From NCBI GenBank assembly GCA_004297465.1, contig SCUB01000019.1:62001-126000 (forward strand): a stretch of DNA of 64,000 bases, read 5' to 3'. Both the position numbers and the translations under genes were made by a program. Source of the DNA: Xanthobacteraceae bacterium (GTDB taxonomy: Bacteria; Pseudomonadota; Alphaproteobacteria; Rhizobiales; Xanthobacteraceae). Of the stretch, positions 16,984 through 29,597 are shown piece after piece. Position 1 is the stretch's first letter. The number at the start of each line of letters is the position of its first letter. Below the pieces are notes generated by a model that saw nothing but the letters and a program-made list of their open reading frames with translations, was not told the origin of the DNA and did no database searches.

Positions 16984-18156
16984 ATGAAAGCCGGACGTTC
17001 AAGAAGAGATATTTTCGCGCTGGCCGCGGCCGCGCTGGTGTGCGGCGCCGCGCCGGCTCTGGCGCAGGACACCGTCAAGATCGGCGTCATCATGCCGATG
17101 ACGGGTCCGTTCCAGTCGGTCGGCTGGCAGACCAACGCCGCGGTCAAGCTGTTCATCGACAAGAACGGTAGCACCGTCGCCGGCAAGAAGATCGAAGTGA
17201 TCCTCAAGGACGATGGCGGCGTGCCCGACAACGCCAAGCGCATCGCGCAGGAAATGATCGTGCGCGACAAGGTCAACGTGCTGTTCGGCTTCGGGCTGAC
17301 GCCGATCGCGATGGCGGTGGCGCCGCTCGCGACCGAGGCGAAGGTGCCGATGATCGTCACGGTGGCCTCGACCTCGGTGGTGGTCGACCGCTCGCCCTAC
17401 ATCGTGCGCACCATCCAGACCGTGCCGCAGGTCGCCAACATCATCGGCCAGTGGTCGGCCAAGTCCGGCATCAAGTCGGTGGTCTCGATCGTGTCCGACT
17501 ACGCGCCCGGCCACGAGATGGAGGACTGGTACGCCAAGGCGTTCGAGAAGGAAGGCGGCAAGGTGCTTGAGCGCGTGCGCGTGCCGCTGGCCAATCCCGA
17601 CTTCGCGCCGTTCCTGCAGCGCGCCCGCGACGCCTCGCCCGACGGCATCTTCGCGTTCGTGCCGGCGGGCGTCGGAGCGATCTTCGCCAAGCAGTTCATC
17701 GAGCGCGGGCTCGACAAGACCGGCATCCGCTTTGTCGTCATGAGCGACGTGCTCGATGACGATCTGCTCAACGGCATGGGCGATCCGGTGATCGGCTTCG
17801 TTTCCGGCGGGCCTTATTCGATCGCCCACGACTCCGCGACCAACAAGGAGTTCGTCAAGGCGTTCCGGGCCGCCAACAACAACCGCCGGCCCAATATCGT
17901 CTCGGTCTCGGCCTATGACGGCATGGAGGTGATCTATCGCGCGCTCAAGGCGACCAACGGCGCCGCCGATGGTCCCACCCTGGTCAACGCCATGAAGGGC
18001 CTGACCTGGGAAAGCCCGCGCGGTCCGGTGCTGATCGATCCCGCCACCCGCGACATCGTGCAGAACGTCTACATGCGCAAGGTCGAGCGCCGCGACGGCG
18101 AACTGTACAGCGTCGAGTTCCAGACCTTCCCGGCGGTCAAGGATCCGACGCGGTAA
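16984..18156 (+). CDS. ABC transporter substrate-binding protein (LivJ-like)
   Basis: 390 residues with a very strong ribosome site. The signal peptide starts 'MKAGRSRRDIFALAAAAL' and ends at 'APALAQ'; the SRRDIF motif hints at Tat export. The mature part is a periplasmic binding protein of the branched-chain amino-acid type ('VKIGVIMPMTGPFQSVG', 'VNVLFGFGLTPIAMAV', 'VVSIVSDYAPGHEMEDWY', 'NIVSVSAYDGMEVIYRAL'). These bind amino acids, amides, urea or aromatic acids; the ligand is not evident. No permease or ATPase gene is adjacent, so it is an orphan binding protein with its own promoter and terminator. Confidence 0.88.
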   Translation: MKAGRSRRDIFALAAAALVCGAAPALAQDTVKIGVIMPMTGPFQSVGWQTNAAVKLFIDKNGSTVAGKKIEVILKDDGGVPDNAKRIAQEMIVRDKVNVLFGFGLTPIAMAVAPLATEAKVPMIVTVASTSVVVDRSPYIVRTIQTVPQVANIIGQWSAKSGIKSVVSIVSDYAPGHEMEDWYAKAFEKEGGKVLERVRVPLANPDFAPFLQRARDASPDGIFAFVPAGVGAIFAKQFIERGLDKTGIRFVVMSDVLDDDLLNGMGDPVIGFVSGGPYSIAHDSATNKEFVKAFRAANNNRRPNIVSVSAYDGMEVIYRALKATNGAADGPTLVNAMKGLTWESPRGPVLIDPATRDIVQNVYMRKVERRDGELYSVEFQTFPAVKDPTR

Positions 18157-18213
18157 GACCTGACTTCCAGAAGGCGGCTTTCCCTCGCGCCGGAAGGCCA
18201 CCGCGAAAACCAA

Positions 18214-18248
18214 GGGCCTGATCCGGTCAGCCGGATCAGGCCCTTTTT
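18214..18248 (+). terminator. Strong intrinsic terminator after the binding-protein gene
   Basis: A perfect 13-base stem GGGCCTGATCCGG / CCGGATCAGGCCC with loop TCAG is followed by TTTTT. On the opposite strand it is followed by TTGGTTTT, so it may also stop the convergent lysR-type gene. Confidence 0.92.
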
Positions 18249-18288
18249 CCGTTCGAGTGGGGAAAGATGGGTCCGTTGCCGGCACCCG

Positions 18289-19239
18289 CTACATGAGGCC
18301 GTCGCGGGCCTGCGCGGCGATGACGGGGCAGATGATTTCGGTCAGCCGTTCGAGGATTGCCTCGCGGGCCCCGGTCCTGACGAAAATGTTCCAGCAGATG
18401 TCGGGCAGGCGCGGCAGGCGGTCGATGACGCGCAGGTCGCCGGCATTGGCGGTGCCGGCGAGAGGCAGCGTGCTCACGCCCATCTGCGCGCGCACGGCGG
18501 CGACGACGCTTTCGATATGGGGAGCGGTGAAAACCGGCCGATAGCCGATGCCGGCGCCATCGAGGGTGGATTTCATCAGCGCCGTCCAGATGCAGCCGTC
18601 GGGATGCAGCACGATGTCGAGCGGGTCGCTCGGCTCGGCCGCGGAGTCGCGCGCGGCCACCCAGGCCAGCGGTGCGCGGTATGACCACCGGGCGCCGGCG
18701 GCGCTGTCCGTGGTCGCCCCGATGAAGAAGTCGACCTCGCCGCGTTCGAAACGGTCATGCAGTTCGGACGTGGCCTGATGGCAAAGCGCGAAGGTGTAGT
18801 CGGAATAGGTGGCGCGGAACCGCGCCAGCGCCGGCACCAGCGTCCAGCAGCGGATTTCCAGCGGCACTCCGATCCGGATGATGTTGCCGCCGGGCTCATG
18901 CCCGGCGATGTGGCGGAACATCGCCTTCTGGGTGGCGAGGATGTCGTGGGCATATTTGAGCACGGTGTGGCCCAGCCCGGTAAGATGGATGCCGGGCACG
19001 CTCTTGTCGAACAGGTCGACGACAAGATGATCCTGCAGGCGCTTGATGTGGCCGCTGACGGCCGGCTGCGACAGCCCCAGCCGTGCGGCGGCCTTGGTGA
19101 AGCTGCGGCTGTCCACCACCGCGACGAAGGTGCGCAGCAACTCGGTTTCGATGATCGGCGTCGAAAACGGGTGGTCGTGCGCCGCGACCGGCGTTGCGTC
19201 CTCGGACCTGGCATGGGCTTCATGGGGGTCGGTGGACAT
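18289..19239 (-). CDS. LysR-family transcriptional regulator
   Basis: 316 residues. The winged helix-turn-helix lies near 30-90 ('LLRTFVAVVDSRSFTKAAARL', 'SQPAVSGHIKRLQ'), followed by an effector-binding domain of the periplasmic-binding fold. The first about 28 residues are a His/Ala-rich extension before the DNA-binding domain. The gene is convergent with the binding-protein gene, so it need not control it; targets cannot be told. Regulators of this family typically bind palindromic sites upstream of a divergent gene, but none is divergent here except the tRNA. Confidence 0.9.
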   Translation of the reverse strand: MSTDPHEAHARSEDATPVAAHDHPFSTPIIETELLRTFVAVVDSRSFTKAAARLGLSQPAVSGHIKRLQDHLVVDLFDKSVPGIHLTGLGHTVLKYAHDILATQKAMFRHIAGHEPGGNIIRIGVPLEIRCWTLVPALARFRATYSDYTFALCHQATSELHDRFERGEVDFFIGATTDSAAGARWSYRAPLAWVAARDSAAEPSDPLDIVLHPDGCIWTALMKSTLDGAGIGYRPVFTAPHIESVVAAVRAQMGVSTLPLAGTANAGDLRVIDRLPRLPDICWNIFVRTGAREAILERLTEIICPVIAAQARDGLM

Positions 19240-19529
19240 GATTGTTCTCGGTTTGGCTTCAGCTGCTTAACTGATGAAACCCTTTTCTCCGCCAGATCGG
19301 CGCGGCGCCCCGGTGCTATCGGGGCGTCAATACCCAGGACAAATCTGTATTCAGGTCATGAGGGATAGCCCGAGAGGGCCGGCCTTTGTCGTCACAAGCC
19401 GGTGAGGCGCAAACTTCGATGGACCGTCTGCCCGGCGCAAATGACCGCCGCTCCGCCGTAGTGACATCGCCGCCGGCTTGCGGATATATGGGCGCGTCCG
19501 GCGTTTCCTTGCCGGCCATGCGCATGGGG

Positions 19530-19606
19530 GTCCCGGTAGCTCAGCAGGATAGAGCGACGGTTTCCTAAACCGTAGGTCAGGGGTTCGACTCCCTTCCGGG
19601 ACGCCA
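19530..19606 (+). tRNA. tRNA-Arg (anticodon CCT)
   Basis: 77 bases including an encoded CCA (19604-19606). The acceptor arm GTCCCGG pairs with CCGGGAC, discriminator G. The anticodon arm ACGGT / ACCGT encloses TTCCTAA, giving anticodon CCT for AGG. The T arm has GGTTCGACT. AGG is a rare codon in such GC-rich genomes. tRNA-Arg genes often serve as integration sites, but no integrase or direct repeat of its 3' end is seen here. Confidence 0.96.
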
Positions 19607-19636
19607 TGCCGCCTTCGATGCCGGCGCGCGAAAATC

Positions 19637-20269
19637 TCAGCCGCGTTCCTTCAGCCGCGCCATGCGCTCGCGCACCGGCAGGAACGTGGTGGCGTCGGTG
19701 CGGCCGCGGTCGGCGTCGAGTTCGGTCAAAGGCTCCGCCGGCACCAGCGTCTCGCGGCAGCGCTCCACCAGGATGTGATAGGCCTTGGTGCCCTCGACCT
19801 TCATGGCGAGATCGTCGGCGGTGAGTTCCCGCACCACGCGCGCCGGCACGCCCGCCACCAGATGCCGCGCCGGCACCCTGGCGCGCGCCTTGACGAAGCT
19901 CATCGCCGCGACGATGGCGGATTCGCCGACCACCACCTGGTCCATCACCACCGCGTGCATGCCGATCAGCACGTTGCGCTCCAGCACGGCGCTGTGGATG
20001 ATGGCGCCGTGGCCGATGTGGCCGTGCGGGCCGACCACGGTGTCGTAGCCGGGGATGCAGTGCAGAGTGCAGGCGTCCTGGATGTTGGAGCCCTCGCCGA
20101 CATGGATGCGGCCGAAATCGCCGCGCAGCGAGGCCAGCGGGCCGATGTAGCAGTCGGCCTCGATGATGACATCGCCGATCAGCACCGCGTCCGGATGCAC
20201 GAACGACGTCGGATGGATCACCGGCACGACGCCGTCGAGGGCATAGACCTTGGGGCGAACTGTCGTCAT
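19637..20269 (-). CDS. Gamma-carbonic-anhydrase-like hexapeptide protein
   Basis: 210 residues from ATG 20269. Left-handed beta-helix hexapeptide repeats run from about 20 to 145 ('VLIGDVIIEADCYIGPLASLRGD', 'NVLIGMHAVVMDQVVVG' split across turns). His70, His87 and His92 ('GHGAIIH') are in the positions of the zinc ligands of the CamH/YrdA/PaaY group. The C-terminal extension ('YHILVERCRETL') resembles PaaY/CaiE. Members may be true carbonic anhydrases or thioesterase-like; activity is unproven. It is a separate unit near the glycerate kinase gene on the same strand. Confidence 0.85.
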   Translation of the reverse strand: MTTVRPKVYALDGVVPVIHPTSFVHPDAVLIGDVIIEADCYIGPLASLRGDFGRIHVGEGSNIQDACTLHCIPGYDTVVGPHGHIGHGAIIHSAVLERNVLIGMHAVVMDQVVVGESAIVAAMSFVKARARVPARHLVAGVPARVVRELTADDLAMKVEGTKAYHILVERCRETLVPAEPLTELDADRGRTDATTFLPVRERMARLKERG

Positions 20270-20372
20270 GGCTTTGGCCCGGCTGATGAAAGGGTGGCCG
20301 CGACTGTTGCCGCCGCCGGGCGGCGAAGTCAATCGCCGGCGGCGCATGGCATGTCCGGCCGCGGGCGGTGGC

Positions 20373-21659
20373 TCACGCCGGATCGACGAGAATGATGCGC
20401 AGGTCGTTGGCGTTGGTGTGCGTCGGGCCGGTGACGAGCAGGCTGCCGGAGGCGGCGAAGAACGCGGTGGCGTCGTTGTTCGCGAGAAAGCCGAGCGGAT
20501 CGAGGCGCAACGCGGCCATGCGCCGGAAGGTCCGGGCATCGACGATGGCGCCGGCCGGATCGTCGGGCGCGCCGCTGCCGCCATCGGCGCCGTCGGTGTC
20601 GGCCGCCAGCACCGCGATGCCGGCAAGCCCATGCAACTCGTGGGCGAGCGCCAGCGCGTATTCCTGATTGGGGCCGCCGCGTCCTCCGCCGCGCACGGTG
20701 ACGGTGAGTTCGCCCCCCGAGACGATGGCGGCGCGGCGGCCTTCGGCATGCGCGGCGCGGGCAAGCCCTGCGTGCGCGCGCGCGACATCGCGGGCCTCGC
20801 CCTCGACATCGGCGCCTAGATCGGCGACGGCGTAGCCGGCCTCCGTCAGATGGCGCACGGCGGCATCAAGCGCGTCGCGCGGCCGGGCGACGATCCGGTA
20901 GCGCGCCCGCGCCAGCAGCGGATCGCCAGGCTTGACGGTTTCGTTGGCGGGATCGTCCAGCACCATGCGCGCCGCCGCGCCGAGGCTGACATGGGCCTCC
21001 GCCAGGATGCGCCGGGCGTCCGCGAGCGTGGTCGGATCGGCCACCGTCGGCCCCGAACCGATCACGGCTGGATCGTCGTGGGGCACGTCGGAGATCGCCA
21101 GCGTCATGACCTGCGCGGGCGCGGCGGCGCGCGCCAGCCGTCCGCCCTTGATGCGGGAGAGATGCTTGCGCACGGCGTTGACGGCGGCGATCGGCAACCC
21201 GGCCCTGAGCAGCGCCCGCGTCAATTCCTGCTTGTCGGCAAGATCGAGCGGCGGAGCCGGCGCGCTCCACAGCGCCGAGGCGCCGCCCGACAGCAGCACC
21301 AGCACGAGATCGTCGGCATGGGCGCCCGCCGCCATGTCGAGCGCGGCCTGCGCGCCGGCAAGACTCGCCGCGTCGGGCACCGGATGGCCGGCCTCGCGGA
21401 CCTCGACATGGCGCGCCGGCAGACCGTAGCCATGCCGCGTCACCGCGACGCCGACCACGCGCGGCGGCTTGAAATCCGGCAGCGCCAGGTAATGGCGTTC
21501 GGCGGCCACCGCCATGGCGGCGGCCGCCTTGCCGGCGGCGAGGATGACGACATGGCCGGAGGGCGGTGGCGGCAGGTGCGGCGTCACCACGCGGTCGGGA
21601 TGGACGGCGGCGACCGCGGCGTCGAACACCGAGCGCAGGAAGGGGCGCAGATCGTCCAT
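20373..21659 (-). CDS. Glycerate 2-kinase (GckA/TtuD, MOFRL family)
   Basis: 428 residues. The N-terminal domain carries 'VVILAAGKAAAAMAVAAE', the C-terminal part is the MOFRL domain ('GGRGGPNQEYALALAHEL', 'AADTDGADGGSGAPDD'). 'LLSGGASALWSAP' and 'SDVPHDDPAVIGSGPT' are further family hallmarks. These enzymes phosphorylate D-glycerate to 2-phosphoglycerate in serine-cycle, glyoxylate or tartrate metabolism. Malate synthase G elsewhere in the window is also a glyoxylate enzyme, but the two genes are not linked. The next gene on the same strand upstream is metH. Confidence 0.92.
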   Translation of the reverse strand: MDDLRPFLRSVFDAAVAAVHPDRVVTPHLPPPPSGHVVILAAGKAAAAMAVAAERHYLALPDFKPPRVVGVAVTRHGYGLPARHVEVREAGHPVPDAASLAGAQAALDMAAGAHADDLVLVLLSGGASALWSAPAPPLDLADKQELTRALLRAGLPIAAVNAVRKHLSRIKGGRLARAAAPAQVMTLAISDVPHDDPAVIGSGPTVADPTTLADARRILAEAHVSLGAAARMVLDDPANETVKPGDPLLARARYRIVARPRDALDAAVRHLTEAGYAVADLGADVEGEARDVARAHAGLARAAHAEGRRAAIVSGGELTVTVRGGGRGGPNQEYALALAHELHGLAGIAVLAADTDGADGGSGAPDDPAGAIVDARTFRRMAALRLDPLGFLANNDATAFFAASGSLLVTGPTHTNANDLRIILVDPA

Positions 21660-21789
21660 CGTCGTTCCCTCGCCGTGACCCCCTCACGGGCAAGCGGCAG
21701 GGGTCATGGCGAGGATAATCAGCCGCGCCCCTGATTCGGAACCGCGGGATGCCGCGTCATACCGGCAATCGGGATAAAGCTCTTGTGGG

Positions 21790-25605
<3,816 letters not shown>

Positions 25606-25606
25606 G

Positions 25607-26551
25607 TCAGGCGGCCTCGTGGGGATGTGCCGGGCGCACGCCAAGCAGATGGCAGATCGCGAACACCAGGTCGGCGCGGTTCATGGTGTAGAAGTGGAAC
25701 GTGTCGACGCCGCGCGCGCGCAGATCGAGCGCCTGCTCGGCGACCACGGTGGCGGCGATCAGCTTGCGCGTGGTGGGGTCGTCGTCGAGGCCGTCGAACT
25801 TGCGCGCGAACCAGCCCGGCACGCTGGCGCCGGCGCGCTCGGCGAAGGTGCTGGCCTGCTTGAAGTTCTGCACCGGCAACAGGCCCGGCACGACCGGAAT
25901 CGTGATGCCGCGCGCGCGCACGCGGTCGAGGTAGCGGAAGTAAAGATCATTGTCGAAACAGAACTGGGTGATGGCGCGGCTGGCGCCGGCGTCGACCTTG
26001 GCCTTGAGCATGTCGATGTCGGCCTCGACGGTCGCGCTTTCGGGATGCTTTTCCGGATAGGCCGAGACGGTGATCTCGATGTCGGGATACTGGCGCCGGA
26101 TGCCGGCGACGAGATCGGCGGCATTGCGGTAGCCCTGCGGATGCGGCGCGTAGGCGGCGCCGAGCCCGGCCGCCGGATCGCCGCGCAGCGCCACGATGTG
26201 GCGCACGCCCGCCTCGTGATAGCGCGCGATCACCTCGTCGACCTCGGCGCGCGTGGCGTCGACGCAGGTCAGATGCGCGGCGGGCGTCAGCGCGGTTTCG
26301 GTCAGGATGCGGGCGATGGTGGCGTGGGTGCGCTCGCGGGTCGAGCCGCCGGCACCATAAGTGACCGACACGAAGGAGGGCGCCAGCGGGGCCAGCCGCG
26401 TGACCGACTCCCACAGCACGCGCTCCATGTCCTCGGTCCTGGGCGGGAAAAACTCGAACGACACGGCGGGCGCCCGGACCGGGGCGTCCTTGAAGGCGGC
26501 GGCCAGTGCGGTCGCGGCCGCCAGCGTTGCGGGTTTCGTGGTCACGGTCAT
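25607..26551 (-). CDS. metF: Methylenetetrahydrofolate reductase
   Basis: 314 residues. The TIM-barrel signature runs from '[14 protein letters not shown]' through '[17 protein letters not shown]' and 'HIVALRGDP' to '[17 protein letters not shown]'. It reduces 5,10-methylene-THF to 5-methyl-THF, the methyl donor of the next gene's product. metF and metH are separated by one base and must be co-transcribed and translationally coupled. The AT-rich region upstream probably holds its control sequences. The related ArsR-type regulator gene often found before metF in rhizobia is absent here. Confidence 0.96.
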   Translation of the reverse strand: MTVTTKPATLAAATALAAAFKDAPVRAPAVSFEFFPPRTEDMERVLWESVTRLAPLAPSFVSVTYGAGGSTRERTHATIARILTETALTPAAHLTCVDATRAEVDEVIARYHEAGVRHIVALRGDPAAGLGAAYAPHPQGYRNAADLVAGIRRQYPDIEITVSAYPEKHPESATVEADIDMLKAKVDAGASRAITQFCFDNDLYFRYLDRVRARGITIPVVPGLLPVQNFKQASTFAERAGASVPGWFARKFDGLDDDPTTRKLIAATVVAEQALDLRARGVDTFHFYTMNRADLVFAICHLLGVRPAHPHEAA

Positions 26552-26909
26552 CGAAAGCGTCAGGCCTCATCGGGTGCGCGGGCGCGGCGGCACGGGGGAT
26601 CCTGACTGCGAATGTAAAGCAATCCGGTTTGGGGCAACAGCCCATTAGATCGTTGGAGACGGTGGGAAGTTTCCCAATAAATGTAATTTCAAACTAAAAT
26701 TATGCGGTGATATCGAACGTGGTGGGCAAAGCCGGAGCTTGGCCTGAATGCAATTTAATCCCTGTAATCACGTAAAATATGGTGGGGCGGACCATTGGGA
26801 AGCCGCTCTAATCGGCAGTGGGACGCGCGCAAATGCACGAATTGTCAACCGTGTTCTGCCCACCACGCGGAGGGCAGGAGCGGCGCGCCTTTCACATCGC
26901 GGGCGGCCG
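26552..26909. other. AT-rich control region upstream of metF
   Basis: 358 bases without a gene, the most AT-rich stretch of its surroundings (about 26660-26800). It holds a palindrome TGGGAA-GT-TTCCCA at 26663-26676, a candidate operator. I looked for SAM-type riboswitch features by eye and recognised none. No terminator with a T-run is evident after pheA, which ends at 26910 on the same strand. Confidence 0.5.
26663..26676. promoter_or_regulatory. Palindromic operator candidate upstream of metF
   Basis: TGGGAA and TTCCCA flank a 2-base spacer, a perfect 6-base inverted repeat about 110 bases before the metF start. A dimeric repressor or activator of methionine genes could bind here. The protein is not identified. 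Confidence 0.35.
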
Positions 26910-27776
26910 TCAGTCCTCCGCTGTCGCCTCGCGGAAGGTGGTGCGGAAGCTGTGCGCCGGGTAGACGCCGACGATGCGGAACTCCTTGGAGAAGAACTCC
27001 AGTTCCTCCAGCGCGAACGCCACGCCGCGCTCGTCCGGATGGCCCTCGATGTCGACATAGAACTGGGTGGCGAAAAAGTTGCCCTCGATCATGTAGCTTT
27101 CGAGCTTGGTCATGTTGACGCCGTTGGTGGCGAAGCCGCCCATCGCCTTGTACAGCGCGGCCGGCACGTTGCGCACCCGGAACACGAAGGTGGTGATGAT
27201 CGGGCCGGAATCCGCCGCCGCCCATTTCGGGTCGCGCGACAGCAGGATGAAGCGGGTGGTGTTGTGCGTCTCGTCCTCGACGTCCTCGGCGAGGATGTCG
27301 AGCCCGTAGATGCCGGCGGCCAGCCGCGAGGCGATGGCGGCGCGCGTGGGATCGCCGCGCTCGGCGATCTCGCGGGCCGAGCCCGCGGTGTCGGCGGCGA
27401 CGATCGGCTTGATGCCGAGCTTGCGGATGATGTTGCGGCACTGGCCGAGCGCGTGCACGTGGCTCTCGACCGAGCGGATGTCGCCGAGCCTGGCGCCGCG
27501 GACGCCCATGAGCTGATGGCGGATCGGCAGGAACCATTCGCCGACGATGTGCAGCCCCGATTGCGGCATCAGGTGATGAATGTCGGCGACGCGGCCGGCC
27601 ACCGAGTTCTCGATCGGGATCATGCCGAGATCCGCCTCGCTGTTGGCGATGGCGGCGAAGGCGTCCTCGAAGGTCGCGCACGGCACCGCGAGCGCGTCCG
27701 GATAGGCCTCCGCGATGGCCAGATGCGAATTGGCGCCCGGCTCGCCCTGGAAAACGATCTTGGTCTTGCTGGTCAT
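26910..27776 (-). CDS. pheA: Prephenate dehydratase
   Basis: 288 residues. The periplasmic-binding-like catalytic domain is clear: '[14 protein letters not shown]', '[16 protein letters not shown]', '[14 protein letters not shown]', and '[13 protein letters not shown]' with the Thr-Arg-Phe motif. A C-terminal ACT domain follows ('[21 protein letters not shown]', split, and '[20 protein letters not shown]'), which gives phenylalanine feedback control. There is no chorismate mutase domain. It makes phenylpyruvate for phenylalanine synthesis. Its ATG overlaps the kdsB stop by 4 bases. Confidence 0.96.
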   Translation of the reverse strand: MTSKTKIVFQGEPGANSHLAIAEAYPDALAVPCATFEDAFAAIANSEADLGMIPIENSVAGRVADIHHLMPQSGLHIVGEWFLPIRHQLMGVRGARLGDIRSVESHVHALGQCRNIIRKLGIKPIVAADTAGSAREIAERGDPTRAAIASRLAAGIYGLDILAEDVEDETHNTTRFILLSRDPKWAAADSGPIITTFVFRVRNVPAALYKAMGGFATNGVNMTKLESYMIEGNFFATQFYVDIEGHPDERGVAFALEELEFFSKEFRIVGVYPAHSFRTTFREATAED

Positions 27777-28606
27777 AAGCTTTGTTCCGTCGGCTTTTTT
27801 TCGTAAATGGCGGCGGCCGCGCCCGTCAATGCCGGGTTTTCCAGAATCCGGCGCGCGGCGGCCAGATCCGCGGGGCTGTCGACGCCGAGCGGCACGGCAT
27901 CGATCAGGCGCACGTCGATGCGCATGCCGGCTTCGAGCGCGCGCAGCTGCTCAAGCTTCTCGCGCCGCTCGAGCGGGGAAGGGGCGAGGCCGACGAAGCG
28001 GGCGAGCGCGGCGCGGCGATAGGCATAGAGGCCGATGTGATGATAGCGCGGGCCGTCGCCATATGGCGCGGTGGCGCGGGTGAAGTAGAGCGCGCGCAGG
28101 CGGTCCGGTCCGCATGGCGTGCCGACCACCTTGACCACGTCGGGATTGGCGTGCTCGCGCGGTTCGCGGATTTCGACGGCGAGGGTTGCGATGTCGACCG
28201 CCGGATCGTCGAGTGGCCCCAGCACGGCACGGATGTCGCCCGGCGCAATCGTCGGCAGGTCGCCCTGCACGTTGACGACGATGTCGATCATGCCTTCGGG
28301 GTCGCGGGCCGTCAGCGCCTCGAAGATGCGGTCGGAGCCGGACGGATGGTCGGCGCGCGTCATCACCGCGATGCCCCCCGCGGCTCGCACCGCAGCGGCG
28401 ATCTCCGGCGTGTCGGTGGCGACCGCCACCTCGCCGATGCCCGCTTCCTGGGCGCGGCGCAACACGTGAACGATCATCGGCGCGCCGGCGATGTCGGCGA
28501 GCGGCTTGCCCGGCAGCCGGGTCGAGGCCATGCGGGCCGGAATCAGAATCAGGGTCCGGGGCGCGGTGCCGGTCGTGGCGGGGGTGTGGGTTTGCGGCTG
28601 GGTCAT
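27773..28606 (-). CDS. kdsB: 3-deoxy-manno-octulosonate cytidylyltransferase
   Basis: 277 residues from ATG 28606 ('[10 protein letters not shown]'); the open frame extends upstream with no coding character. '[18 protein letters not shown]', '[20 protein letters not shown]', '[15 protein letters not shown]' and '[11 protein letters not shown]' are classic KdsB motifs. It activates Kdo as CMP-Kdo for lipid A core synthesis in the cytoplasm. It forms a two-gene operon with pheA (ATGA overlap), a pairing with no metabolic link that is conserved in Rhizobiales. It is divergent from the cytochrome c gene. Confidence 0.96.
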   Translation of the reverse strand: MTQPQTHTPATTGTAPRTLILIPARMASTRLPGKPLADIAGAPMIVHVLRRAQEAGIGEVAVATDTPEIAAAVRAAGGIAVMTRADHPSGSDRIFEALTARDPEGMIDIVVNVQGDLPTIAPGDIRAVLGPLDDPAVDIATLAVEIREPREHANPDVVKVVGTPCGPDRLRALYFTRATAPYGDGPRYHHIGLYAYRRAALARFVGLAPSPLERREKLEQLRALEAGMRIDVRLIDAVPLGVDSPADLAAARRILENPALTGAAAAIYEKKPTEQSL

Positions 28607-28870
28607 CGGCGGGTGCGGGGAGGAACGGGGATGAGTTTGCCGGAACGCCCGGGCGGATCGGACAGGCCGTAAACAGCGGATTTTCAAGGCGATTGGTGCC
28701 GGTTATACGGGGTGCCGGCGTCCGGGCAAACCGTTATTCGCCGGCTGCGTCGCCGATGCGGCGTTCGACCGGCTCGCTTTCCGCCACCGCGCCCGTTAGT
28801 CTTGCTTGTCAGTTACCAGGTCCTCTCGTCCCATCCTCATTCCTCAAGCGTCCCACCGGAGCCTTCGTCC

Positions 28871-29419
28871 ATGGACTCCTTCGAACTCAACAAGATCGCC
28901 GGCGCCGTGCTCGCATCCTGCCTCGGCCTGCTGGTGCTCAACCTGACCGCCGGCGCAATCTTCTCCCCCGGAAAACCAGCCAAGCCGGGCTTCGATATCG
29001 CCGTCAAGGAGGCCGCGCCCGGCAAGGAGGAGGCCGCCGCGGCTGCGTCCGGACAGCCGATCGAAACCCTGCTCGCCAGCGCCTCCGTCGAGAAAGGCGC
29101 CGCCGACGCCAAGAAGTGCGGTGCGTGCCATACCTTCGAGAAGGGTGGGCCCAACCGCGTCGGTCCCAACCTTTACGGCGTGGTCGGCCGCGAACGCGGG
29201 TCGATGGCGGGCTTCAACTATTCGGCCGCGATCAAGGCCAAGCCGGGCAAATGGACCTATGAGGATCTCAACAAGTTCCTGACCAGCCCCAAGGGCTTCA
29301 TCAGCGGCACCGCGATGAGCTTTGCCGGCATCGGCAAGGACAGCGAGCGCGCCAACGTGATCGCCTATCTGCGCACGCTGTCCGATGCGCCCGAACCGCT
29401 GCCGCAGGCCGGCAAGTAG
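28871..29419 (+). CDS. Membrane-anchored cytochrome c (CycM-like)
   Basis: 182 residues from ATG 28871 ('MDSFELNKIAGAVLASCLGL'). An uncleaved N-terminal helix (about 10-30) anchors it, and an Ala/Glu/Lys-rich linker leads to a class I cytochrome c domain. The heme motif is CGACH (83-87), and the distal ligand is probably Met149 ('SGTAMSFAGI'). 'GPNRVGPNLYGVVGR' is the usual loop. CycM-type proteins of Bradyrhizobium carry electrons from the bc1 complex to an aa3 oxidase. It is transcribed alone. Confidence 0.9.
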   Translation: MDSFELNKIAGAVLASCLGLLVLNLTAGAIFSPGKPAKPGFDIAVKEAAPGKEEAAAAASGQPIETLLASASVEKGAADAKKCGACHTFEKGGPNRVGPNLYGVVGRERGSMAGFNYSAAIKAKPGKWTYEDLNKFLTSPKGFISGTAMSFAGIGKDSERANVIAYLRTLSDAPEPLPQAGK

Positions 29420-29449
29420 GGCGGGCGGTTGATCCTCAAGGCTGCCGGC

Positions 29450-29474
29450 GGCCGGGCCCCTTGCGCGCCCGGCC
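29450..29474 (+). terminator. Possible stem-loop after the cytochrome gene
   Basis: Arms GGCCGGGC (29450-29457) and GCCCGGCC (29467-29474) with a 9-base loop, 30 bases after the stop. No T-run follows, so termination is uncertain. Confidence 0.3.
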
Positions 29475-29597
29475 GTTGCCTTGCGCCGCGCCGGGGTGGC
29501 GTCGCATCCAAAATCCGACATAATCCGCAAAAAGTTTGCCCTTGAGGGAGGCCCGGCGGATCGTCCGCCCGGCACCCGCGCAACCGGAACGGTCACA

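Noticed and set aside
19240-19529. Coding or operator sequence between lysR-type gene and tRNA
   Set aside because: 290 bases examined; no open frame with coding character and no convincing inverted repeat.
19386-19606. Small open frames running into tRNA-Arg, and the tRNA as integration site
   Set aside because: The frames overlap the tRNA itself. No integrase gene and no repeat of the tRNA 3' end were found nearby.
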